This document shows, piece after piece, positions 1-7,175 of a stretch of 10,000 nucleotides of DNA. Under the pieces are notes generated by a model. That model did not search any database, had not been told where the DNA came from, and was given only the letters and a program-made list of their open reading frames with translations. Both the position numbers and the translations under genes were made by a program. The DNA is taken from the NCBI RefSeq assembly GCF_000188695.1, contig NW_004754918.1, forward strand, positions 1,166,261-1,176,260, read 5' to 3'. The first letter of the stretch is position 1. Every line of letters begins with the position of its first letter. The stretch is from Salpingoeca rosetta (taxonomy: Eukaryota > Opisthokonta > Choanoflagellata > Craspedida > Salpingoecidae).

Positions 1-218
1 ACACACTCACACACTCACACACTCACACACTCACACACTCACACACACACACACACACACTCTCTCTCTCTCTCTCTCTCGGCTCACACACTCACACACT
101 CACACACTCACACACTCACACACTCTCACTCTCACTCACACACATTCACTCACACACACACTCACACTCTCACACTCTCACTCACACACACACACACACA
201 CAAAACCAAACGACACAG
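1..218. repeat. Compound CA / ACACACTC microsatellite
   Basis: The stretch is almost wholly simple sequence. An 8-base unit ACACACTC is repeated at about 1-42 and again at about 84-124, separated by pure CA (about 41-60) and a CT run (about 61-80). Less regular CACT/CTCT units follow to about 200. It ends in CACACAAAACCAAACGACACAG, which resembles an intron end before the possible exon at 219. It could be intronic sequence of a plus-strand gene or plain intergenic repeat. Confidence 0.9.
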
Positions 219-280
219 ACGACGCGACGCAGCAGACCAAGCGAATCATCCTGGAAGACAACCGCGCAGAGGACAACTGA
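219..280 (+). CDS. Possible terminal exon of an unidentified plus-strand gene
   Basis: After a CA-rich tract ending ACGACACAG (a usable 3' splice site at 217-218), one frame is open to a TGA at 278-280. It reads D-A-T-Q-Q-T-K-R-I-I-L-E-D-N-R-A-E-D-N, with two leading bases (AC) that would finish a split codon. The charged composition and mostly C/G-ending codons look like the neighbouring real exons, unlike the repeat before it. It would be the C-terminal exon of a gene entering from the left and convergent with BiP. I do not recognise the protein, the exon is very short, and a chance open frame is quite possible. Confidence 0.3.
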
Positions 281-745
281 TTGTTGTGACATGACTGTGA
301 CACGTGCTTCGTGCTTTGTGATGTGATGTCTCTTCCTTTGTGTGTTTGTCACATCATGTGCGTATCTCATGTGCGTGGAGTTCACGATGAATAGAGAGCG
401 AAACAAGACAACCAAGCCCAAACGCAACCAACAAACACACGCACGCACTCGCTTCACGTTGCCTTACACAACAGCAGTTGTCTTACAGCAATGTTTTACT
501 TTTTGTTTTTTCCATCTGTGGTGTACAAACGCGCATTGGAGCGCCGCATTCATCATGAAAGAGGAAGACACACAGTTGCAGCTTTAACCTGGTGAGGTAG
601 GCAGGGGGAAGGACAGGAGAAAGATGAGGAGGGAGAGGAGGAAAGGAGGAGAGGAGTGCACGAAAACAAAACAGCAAGGTAAGCAGGAATATGTTGTGTG
701 TGGTGTGTGTGGTGCGTTTTCGGTTCGTGGTGTGGGTGGGTTCGT
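281..745. other. Convergent intergenic / 3' UTR region
   Basis: No convincing gene is visible. The right part (to 745) must include the 3' UTR of BiP, read on the minus strand. No AATAAA signal for BiP is present on that strand. An 81-codon frame at 342-587 (+) has no recognisable domain and is a poor candidate. A CACGTG lies at 301-306, but nothing ties it to a promoter. Confidence 0.5.
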
Positions 746-2144
746 TTAGAGCTCGTCGTGCTCCTCGCCCTCGTCCTCTGCAGCGCCCTCGGCGCCCTGG
801 TACAGCTGGGAGATGATTGGGGTGGCAATGTCCTCCACCTCCTTCTTCGCGGCCTTGAAGTCGTCCACGTCGGCGTCCTCGTTCTCCGAGAGCCACGAGA
901 TCTTCTCGTCAATGGCCTCCTCAATCGTCTCCTTGTCCTCCTCGCTGAGCTTGCCGCCGAGCTTGTCGTCGTCGCCCAGCTGGTTCTTCAGGCCGTACAG
1001 GTAGCTCTCCAGCTCGTTGCGCGCCTCCACGCGCTCCTTCACCAGCTTGTCCTCCTCCGCGTACTTCTCGGCCTCCTTGATCATGCGGTCAATGTCCTCC
1101 GGGGTGAGGCGGTTCTTGTCGTTGGTGATGGTAATCGACTCCTTGGAGCCCGTGCCCTTGTCCTCCGCAGACACGCGCAGGATACCGTTGACGTCAATCT
1201 CAAACGTCACCTCAATCTGGGGCACGCCGCGCGGCGCGGGCGGGATGTTGTTCAGGTCAAACTTGCCCAGCAGGTGGTTGTCCTTGGTCATGGGGCGCTC
1301 GCCCTCAAACACCTGGATGGTCACCGTGGGCTGGTTGTCCGCGGCGGTGGAGAAGATCTGCGACTTCTTGGTGGGCACGACAGAGTTGCGCTCAATGAGC
1401 TTGGTCATGACGCCGCCAACTGTCTCAATGCCGAGGGTGAGCGGGTTGACGTCGAGGAGCACGAGGTCGCCCGTCTCCTCCTCGCCGCTGAGCACGCCGC
1501 CCTGCACGGCTGCACCGTAGGCCACAGCCTCATCGGGGTTGATGCCGCGGCTGGGCTCCTTGCCGTTGAAGTAGTCCTTGACCAGCTGCTGGATCTTGGG
1601 GATGCGGGTGGAGCCACCGACGAGCACAATCTCGTCCACCTCGTCCTTGCTCAGGTCGGCGTCCTCCATGACCTTCTTCACGGGCTTGAGCGTGGAGCGG
1701 AAGAGGTCCATGTTGAGCTCCTCAAAGCGGGCGCGGGTGAGCGTCTCGGAGAAGTCCTCGCCCTCAAAGAACGACTCAATCTCAATGCGCGTCTGGTGCT
1801 GGGAGCTGAGGGCGCGCTTGGCCTTCTCAACCTCGCGGCGCAGCTTCTGCATGGTGCGGTGGTCCTTGCGGATGTCCTTGCCGTGCTTCTTCTTGTACAG
1901 CTTGACAAAGTAGTCCATGACGCGCTGGTCAAAGTCCTCGCCACCGAGGTGGGTGTCACCGTTGGTGGCAAGCACCTCAAAGACGCCGTTGTCGATGGTG
2001 AGCAGGGTCACGTCGAAGGTGCCGCCACCGAGATCGAAGACGAGCACGTTCTTCTCGCCCTCCTTCTTGTCCAGGCCGTAGGCGATGGCGGCAGCCGTGG
2101 GCTCGTTGATGATGCGCATGACGTTGAGGCCGGCAATGGTGCCT

Positions 2145-2205
<61 letters not shown>

Positions 2206-2674
2206 GGGTGACCTTCTTGCCCAGGTAGGCCTCGGCAATCTCCCTCATCTTGGAGAGGACCATGGCGGAAATCTCCTCGGGCTGGAACTCCTTCTTGCCG
2301 TCCTTGGTCGTCACCTGGATGGAGGGCTTGTCGTTGCGGTTGACCATGGTGAAGGGGAAGAACTTCTTGTCGCGCTGCACTGTCTGGTCGCCCCAGTTGC
2401 GGCCGATGAGGCGCTTGGCGTCGAAAACGGTGTTTTCCGGGTTGGACGTGAGCTGGTTCTTGGCGGCGTCGCCAATCAGGCGCTCGCCATCCTCCGTAAA
2501 CGCCACATACGACGGCGTGATGCGGTTACCCTGGTCGTTGGGGATAATCTCCACGCGGCCGTTCTTGAACACGCCAACGCTGCACAAGACGGGGGGGGGA
2601 AGGGGTGGTGGTGTGCGGGTGGTATGCGTGCGTGAGGGTGTGCGTGGGGTGTGCGTGGGATGGAAATAAAGACG

Positions 2675-2764
<90 letters not shown>

Positions 2765-3083
2765 AGCGACGTTGTGGTTGGTGCACGCATGCATGTCTGT
2801 GTGCACGTTTACACTGGCGGGTGCGAGTTTCCCACCACCACCACCAACGACAACAACGCAGTTACACGCACGCACTCACACCGCACGCAGCACACACACA
2901 CACATACGCACGCACATACACTCATTCACTCACACAGCACACTCAGACAAACACTCACCAGGAGTAGGTGGTGCCGAGGTCAATGCCAATCACTGTGCCA
3001 ACGTCGTCGCTGTCATCAGCAGCCGCTGCAACAGCAAGCAGGGCCAGCAGCGCAATGGCCGTGGCCTTGTACGAGAACTTCAT
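746..3083 (-). CDS. BiP: ER-lumenal Hsp70 chaperone BiP/GRP78 (two exons, HDEL)
   Basis: BiP is the ATP-driven chaperone of the ER lumen: it binds nascent and misfolded chains, works with J-proteins and nucleotide exchange factors, and controls unfolded-protein sensors. Exon 1 is 2959-3083 and exon 2 is 746-2579, giving 652 residues (human BiP is 654). Residues 1 to about 21 form a signal peptide (K2, K6, then an Ala/Leu core). The ATPase domain has IDLGTTYSC at 34-42, split by the intron inside the Cys codon, BiP-type [15 protein letters not shown] at 56-70, and [10 protein letters not shown] at 223-232. Further on come [10 protein letters not shown], the interdomain linker ([16 protein letters not shown]) and the substrate-binding domain. 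The C-terminus is acidic and ends HDEL, the ER retrieval signal. The start is the first ATG before the signal peptide, with A at -3. The family identity is certain from the sequence; the role is established family knowledge. Confidence 0.97.
2580..2958 (-). other. BiP intron 1
   Basis: The intron is 379 bases, with donor GTGAGT (sense strand, from 2958) and acceptor CTTGTGCAG ending at 2580. It is phase 2: the Cys codon is TG|C. On the sense strand the donor half is TG-rich, the middle is a (CA)44 tract (plus 2676-2763), and the acceptor half is C-rich. Joining the two exons restores the invariant Hsp70 motif DLGTTYSCVGVF, which fixes both borders. Confidence 0.93.
2676..2763. repeat. (TG)44 microsatellite in the BiP intron
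   Basis: This is a pure TG dinucleotide run of 88 bases, the longest uninterrupted dinucleotide tract in the window. It lies in the BiP intron and reads (CA)44 in the transcript. Such tracts are length-variable and prone to assembly error, so the length should be treated as approximate. Confidence 0.97.
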
Positions 3084-3396
3084 CGTCTGTCTGTGTGTCT
3101 GGATGGAAGCACGCGTGCGTCTTCTCAGCGCGTTGTGATCTGCCTTGGCCCTGTTCGTTCGGTCTTCCAACAGCAACAGCAGCAGCAACCGACCAACGTT
3201 GATGGGGTGGAAAATGAAGAGAAGCGGCTTGCTTTGCGCGTCAGCTTCTGGCGCTGCTTCCTTGCTTCCTTGCTTTGCTTGCTTTTGCACTGGCTTTGTT
3301 GTGCTTTGTGTGAGTTTGCTTGCTGCTTCTGGTTCCGTCTTACGTGGCAGAGAACGGCGGTTGTTGATGTTTTCCACCACATTTCGTGCTTTTGTC

Positions 3397-3408
3397 TGAC
3401 ACGTGTCA
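3397..3408. promoter_or_regulatory. Palindrome TGACACGTGTCA upstream of BiP
   Basis: This is a perfect 12-base inverted repeat with an ACGT (CACGTG) core, 314-325 bases upstream of the BiP ATG. ACGT-core palindromes are typical bZIP or bHLH sites, and unfolded-protein-response factors of the XBP1/HAC1/ATF6 type bind ACGT-core elements. A related TGACGTGT lies about 100 bases further upstream. Direct observation covers only the palindrome; regulation of BiP through it is inference. Confidence 0.4.
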
Positions 3409-3686
3409 TCGTTTTCGCTCGACCACGCCATTCTTGCTGATGTCAGCACTTTGCCAGAAGCAGCCAGAAGTGCGTTGTGTTGGTTGTTGTGGTGGTGTGG
3501 TCGACTGACGTGTTGACGTTGTTGTTGTGGTGGGAATGCATGAGTGACATGATGACATGACAACATAACATGACCGCGCGTCCTCCTCCTTGCTCCTCCT
3601 CCTTGACTGCCCTCTCTCTGTATCGCATCAGCGGGTGTTGGCGGTGGGTTTTTTATCCTACGACACAACGAGACCAAGCGCCATGC

Positions 3687-3758
3687 GCTGTGCTGTGCTG
3701 TGCTGTGCTGTGCTGTGCTGTGGCTGTGCTGTGCTGTGCTGTGCTGTGCTGTGCTGTG
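3687..3758. repeat. GCTGT pentanucleotide tandem array
   Basis: Seven GCTGT units (3687-3721) are followed by one extra G, then seven more units (3723-3757). On the minus strand it reads (ACAGC)n. It lies between EndoG and BiP, in the EndoG 3' flank or distal BiP promoter. A related but degenerate pentamer family (TGTGC/TGTTG on the minus strand) occurs in the first intron of the glycosyltransferase gene near 7990-8052. Confidence 0.95.
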
Positions 3759-3903
3759 ACTTTGACTGTGACTGATCGACAGCCGTAGTAGCAGCAGCAC
3801 GAAAACAGCAGCTGAAGTAGCACAGACAGGAGCTGAAGCAGCAGAGCCAGCAGAAACAACAGCACGAGCAGCGAGGCAGAATCATAAGCCCTTCTCCTCG
3901 CTG

Positions 3904-4771
3904 CTACGTCTTGTCACGCTTGTCAAAGCGGCCGCCCAGCTTGCCGTTCTTGCGGTACGTGTACGCATACTTGTTCGGGATGCCTTCAAAGAACAGCACG
4001 CCTGTGGGCAAGGGGGGAGGTGGAGCGGGTGAAGAGTGAGAAATCAAAACAGAGTGAGCGGGACGGGAGGGGAAAAGGAGGGGTGGCCTGAGGTGAACAA
4101 CATGCCACGTTGTTGTGCGAAGATCAAACAGTATGCAACGGTGTGCATTCGCAGAAAGGGGCACGCGTGCCTGTGCACCAACCTACACAGCAAACACACA
4201 CACGCACATCCTCACAGCGCACAAGCGCACACAAAACACACAAATCCTACGCACACAAAACATACCCACACAACGCACACGCACGCAACGCATTCACACC
4301 TGCTGCGCGCTCGACGTCTTCGAGCGGGACGAGGAAGTTGATGAGGGGCTGACCAGCAGCGATGGGCTTGTTGGGCATGATGAAGCTTTGAATCTCAAGC
4401 TGGCCTTTGGGCGTCTTGCCAACCACCACCTTGAAGAAATGCGTCGGCACAGCCACGCGGTTCTTCCCAATCACCTGTGTGTGCGAGTGTGTGCGCGAGT
4501 GTGTGCGTGTGCGTGGGAGTGTATGTATGTGTGTGGGTGTGAGTGTGTGTGTATGTATGTGTGCGTTGTGATTGAAGCACGTGGCGCATGTGGACATGTA
4601 GAAGCAAAGGCGGAAACACGCACCTCATACGAAACCATCATGCGGCCATCCGGTGTTCGCGTTGGAAGGAACAGTGGGCCTGAACATTCATTTGAGGAGG
4701 ACAAAGAAGGAAGTGGGGGAGCAGGTGAGTGGTGGGTAAGCGAAGCGCCCGCCCAGATAGTGCACACACAC

Positions 4772-4831
<60 letters not shown>

Positions 4832-6491
4832 CCTGACCTGAGCAGACATGGACGTGTGTGTATGCCTTTGTGAGGCGGCGAACGTATCCTTCGAGCTGGT
4901 TCCACGCATCCCGGTTAAAGCCCTGCCCAACCTGCGGTGCAATGTTGCTGAAGAAGAACGTCGACTGCATGTGCTCTTGGCTCCTGGTGAGATGCCACAA
5001 GCACAGTCAACAAGGAATGAGCTCTTGGGGAAGGCGTGGCTGTCTTGCCGTTATCTTCCTGTCTAACTCTCTGCTGCTGGCCTCTATCTCTCTTCCTGCC
5101 TGCCCCTTCTTGTCTCTGTCTCTGTCTTTCCGCTGCTTCTCTCTGTCTCACTGCCTTTCTGTCTCTGTCGCACTCTGCGGCTTCACGTACGTGCGGTGGT
5201 TTGCGGCTGCGGCCAGGTGACCTCGATCATACCCGCTTCCCCTGATCATCGAGGAGTCACGTGAGCACGGTTGGGCAGACAGGGGGTGAACGGCGTCGTT
5301 GGGAGGAACAGGCAGGCAGGCGGTCTGTTTGACACTCACAGCACACTCACAACACACTCACAGCACATTCACAGAACACAAAAAACAGCACACAACACAC
5401 AGCACACAACAAACAACACACAGCACACAAGATGCACACATGCACACAGGTAGCGCACAACACAGCGCGTGCACCTGTAGTCACTGTCGACGGATTGAAA
5501 GTACGGGTGGATGGAGTTGTCTGTCTTAAATGGGCAGTGTTTCCGGTCTGTTGTTCTGAGGCACACATACATGCACAAGACAGCAACCACCAAAGAAGGC
5601 AAAGGGTGAGCTGGAAGTACACGTCGAATGCAAAAGCGCGCAACATGCACAGCAGCACGGTGCTGCCATCAGTCGTGCACGCACACGCACACGCACGCAC
5701 ACACGCACACACGCACACACGCACACACGCACACACGCACACACGCACACACGCACACACGCACACACGCACACACACACACACACGCACACACGCACAC
5801 ACACACACGCACACACGCACACACACACACGCACACACGCACACACGCACACACGCACACACGCACACACGCACACACGCACACGCACGCACACACGCAC
5901 ACAAACGCACACACGCGTATACACACACATGCACACATGTCAGGAAACGCACCCAGCTTTGACTGTTTCTTCGTCAAAGGTCTGCAAGCCATGGAGCGCA
6001 GCACGCAGGGCGTGTGTCGGAAGGAAGAGAAAGCATCAGAGGCACGTATTACACGCGACACAGACGAGCAGCGTTCGTGGGCAATGGTTGAGAGGACATT
6101 GTCAGCGTGCGTGAATGTGCGTGCAAGGGCAGGCCAACGCAGGCAGCTGCGAGAGCAAGGGCACGACCGAGAGCAAGGCACGACCGAGCGCAAGCTCACT
6201 TCACTCACGCACCTCGCACACCCAGTTGGGGATACGAAGCGCCTGGTTGTATGAGATGACATGATAGGGGCGATGCTTCAACTGGCCCATGTCTGTGGAA
6301 CCAACCAACGCCAATACATGACTCCATGTGACACACCGCGCGCGAAGCAACCTCATGCACACAGGTGCACTGCTGGGATTGTACACAGAGAAAACGAGAC
6401 AGACAGAGAGAGAGAGAGAGGGAGAGAGATACACACAGAGCACACACACACACACACATTCACAGAGCACACACACACACACAGAGCATAC

Positions 6492-6522
<31 letters not shown>

Positions 6523-6536
6523 GAGAGCACACACAG

Positions 6537-6607
<71 letters not shown>

Positions 6608-6817
6608 CTGACCTGGGAAGCCATAAGGCAGTGTTGGAAGCCGGGCTGGCGGCGTCGTGGTGGTGGACTGGGCGTGGGCCACAGGCATGCCCACCGAAGA
6701 AGCCACGGACACGGCATCGTCATCGGCATGGAGACCGCTCTTCACCAGCGCGGTGCCCACAACAACCCCAACACCGGCCGTGCCAACTCTCCACACCCAT
6801 CGCCCAAGAAGCGTCAT
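3904..6817 (-). CDS. ENDOG: Endonuclease G, mitochondrial DNA/RNA non-specific nuclease (nine exons)
   Basis: EndoG is a Mg2+-dependent beta-beta-alpha-metal nuclease of the mitochondrial intermembrane space that cuts DNA and RNA. Exons on the minus strand are 6613-6817, 6213-6292, 5953-5981, 5475-5555, 5191-5241, 4838-4983, 4624-4679, 4300-4474 and 3904-4001. They sum to 921 bases, 306 residues plus TAG (human ENDOG: 297). Intron phases are 1,0,2,2,2,1,0,1, and all introns are GT-AG. Residues 1 to about 27 are hydrophobic with R6 and R10, suiting a mitochondrial signal. Core blocks are [25 protein letters not shown] (about 130-148, catalytic His140), SNIAPQ then GFNRDAW (likely metal-ligand Asn172), [15 protein letters not shown], and [16 protein letters not shown]. 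The usual animal Trp after ANHR is Thr here, encoded across a splice junction. ATG at 6817 has G at -3. The one 29-base exon is the least certain border. Confidence 0.93.
4200..4290. repeat. Imperfect CA-rich tract in EndoG intron 8
   Basis: These are degenerate CACA/CACG sequences, TG-rich on the transcript strand. The tract begins just inside the intron that runs from 4299 to 4002. The other end of that intron is C/T-rich, giving a strong polypyrimidine tract before the acceptor CCCACAG at 4002. Confidence 0.7.
4483..4566. repeat. Imperfect TG tract in EndoG intron 7
   Basis: TGTGTGCGAGTG-type sequence on the plus strand reads CA-rich in the transcript and lies directly before the acceptor CACACAG of exon 8. 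It is the exception among EndoG introns, because its repeat is acceptor-proximal and of CA sense polarity. Confidence 0.8.
4762..4831. repeat. (CA)n microsatellite in EndoG intron 6
   Basis: This is a CA tract of about 70 bases with one CG interruption near 4776. In the transcript it reads (TG)n and begins seven bases inside the 5' splice site (exon 6 ends at 4838, donor GTCAGG). Confidence 0.95.
5085..5170. repeat. CT-rich low-complexity tract in EndoG intron 5
   Basis: These are TCTCTGTC and CTGCCTTTCTGTC repeats on the plus strand, giving a GACAGAGA purine-rich tract in the transcript. It lies near the donor GTACGT (5190) of the intron between the DRGH exon and the APQ exon. It differs from the TG type of the other introns. 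Confidence 0.75.
5330..5445. repeat. Degenerate CACA/CAGCA tract in EndoG intron 4
   Basis: These are loosely repeated ACTCACAGCACA and AACACACAGCACAC motifs, TG/TGCTG-rich on the transcript strand. They fill the donor half of the intron between exon 4 (ends 5475) and exon 5 (starts 5241). Confidence 0.75.
5674..5903. repeat. 230-bp alternating purine-pyrimidine tract, period-8 CACACACG
   Basis: From 5674 to 5903 every base alternates pyrimidine and purine without a break. The dominant unit is CACACACG, with CG steps about every 8 bases and two short pure-CA stretches near 5770-5785 and 5800-5830. It sits inside EndoG intron 3 (5556-5952) and reads CGTGTGTG in the transcript. Alternating CG/CA DNA of this kind is the classic left-handed Z-DNA former; whether it adopts that form in the cell is not shown. 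Confidence 0.95.
6150..6190. repeat. Short tandem duplication in EndoG intron 2
   Basis: The unit GAGAGCAAGGGCACGACC is followed at once by a copy lacking one G. This is a two-copy tandem duplication of about 18 bases within the intron between exons 2 and 3, and the only intron of the gene without a CA/TG tract. Confidence 0.75.
6406..6606. repeat. GA plus CA compound microsatellite in EndoG intron 1
   Basis: A GA run (about 6406-6428) leads into CACA segments broken by GAG, then a pure (CA)34 from 6539 to 6606. On the transcript the pure tract reads (TG)34 and starts six bases inside the intron, after donor GTCAGC (from 6612). Confidence 0.95.
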
Positions 6818-6849
6818 CCCGTTCCACTGAACAACAAGACGATGACGGG

Positions 6850-6920
6850 AAAAAATAAAACGGATTTGAACTCGTGACCTCTGGTTTATTGTGCTGCCCA
6901 CTGCAACGTTGTAACACCTC
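6850..6920 (-). pseudogene. tRNA-like relic (3' half resembling tRNA-Ile)
   Basis: On the minus strand the sequence AGTTCAAATCC (6872-6862) resembles a pol III B box / T-loop. Before it, AATAA, a 5-base segment, AGGTC and a 5-base segment fall at exactly the tRNA spacing for anticodon AAT plus two loop bases, 3' anticodon stem, variable loop and 5' T stem. The 5' half is degenerate: AGTGG resembles a D-loop, but the anticodon stem and T stem do not pair well. A T-rich TTTTATTTTTT follows. It cannot be a working tRNA. It could be a decayed tRNA-derived SINE, a tRNA pseudogene, or chance. It lies just upstream of the EndoG ATG on the same strand. Confidence 0.35.
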
Positions 6921-6946
6921 AACGTACAAGCCCTACTCGCGTCACA

Positions 6947-7110
6947 CACACACACGCACACACACACACTCACACACTTCACACACACACACACACTCAC
7001 ACACTCACTCACTCACTCACTCACTCACTCACTCACTCACTCACTCACTCACTCACTCACTCACTCACTCACTCACTCACTCACTCACTCACTCACTCAC
7101 TCACTCACTT
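6947..7110. repeat. CA then (CACT)27 tetranucleotide repeat
   Basis: CA and CACT interspersed to about 7002 give way to a perfect CACT array of about 27 units (7003-7110). On the minus strand it is (AGTG)n, about 65 bases downstream of the glycosyltransferase stop, so it may be transcribed in the 3' UTR. Confidence 0.97.
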
Positions 7111-7175
7111 CACGCACACACACTTCAAGTACACTGGACACCAGGATACCGCCACCGCCTGCATGGTCTCAACGC

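Larger units (their letters stand above)
3084..3903 (-). promoter_or_regulatory. BiP upstream region / EndoG downstream region
   Basis: These 820 bases separate the EndoG stop codon from the BiP start codon, both genes being on the minus strand. They must hold the EndoG 3' UTR and the BiP promoter and 5' UTR. Visible elements are a perfect 12-base palindrome with a CACGTG core (3397-3408), a TGACGTGT at 3506-3513 and a GCTGT pentamer array (3687-3758). The sequence GGATAAAAAAC on the minus strand near 3649-3660 is A-rich but far from the ATG, and I do not call it a TATA box. No classical CCAAT-N9-CCACG element and no clean heat-shock element was found by eye. Frames open on both strands here look like repeat or composition effects. 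Confidence 0.55.
6818..7175. other. Intergenic region between the glycosyltransferase and EndoG
   Basis: These 358 bases lie between the glycosyltransferase stop (7176) and the EndoG start (6817), both minus strand. They hold the 3' flank of the former, the promoter and 5' UTR of the latter, the tRNA-like relic and the CA/CACT repeat. No coding exon was recognised. Confidence 0.7.

Noticed and set aside
1..218. CRISPR-like or telomeric array, suggested by the regular ACACACTC unit
   Set aside because: There are no unique spacers, the unit is 8 bases and drifts into CA and CT, and the context is eukaryotic. It is an ordinary compound microsatellite and does not match known telomere units.
698..2635. 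645-codon open frame on the plus strand, antisense to BiP exon 2
   Set aside because: It starts in the BiP 3' flank, has no domain, and is a Leu/Val/His-rich mirror of the BiP codons. Long antisense frames over Hsp70 genes are well known and follow from strong C/G third-position bias that removes stops on the opposite strand.
3443..3800. Possible small genes on either strand between EndoG and BiP
   Set aside because: The frames are short, and are built partly on the GCTGT array or on CAC/ACA-rich sequence, with no recognisable motif. The region is better read as UTR and promoter.
5628..6254. Long Thr-His and Cys-Val open frames over CA/TG tracts here and at about 2480-3440, 4115-4900 and 6200-7210
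   Set aside because: They translate microsatellites, where CA/TG repeats contain no stops in any frame. They overlap introns of BiP and EndoG and have no conserved residues.
6818..7012. Upstream starts for EndoG extending the N-terminus to 7012
   Set aside because: The extension would translate CACA repeat and the tRNA-like relic. The ATG at 6817 gives a protein of normal family length with a sensible mitochondrial-type N-terminus.
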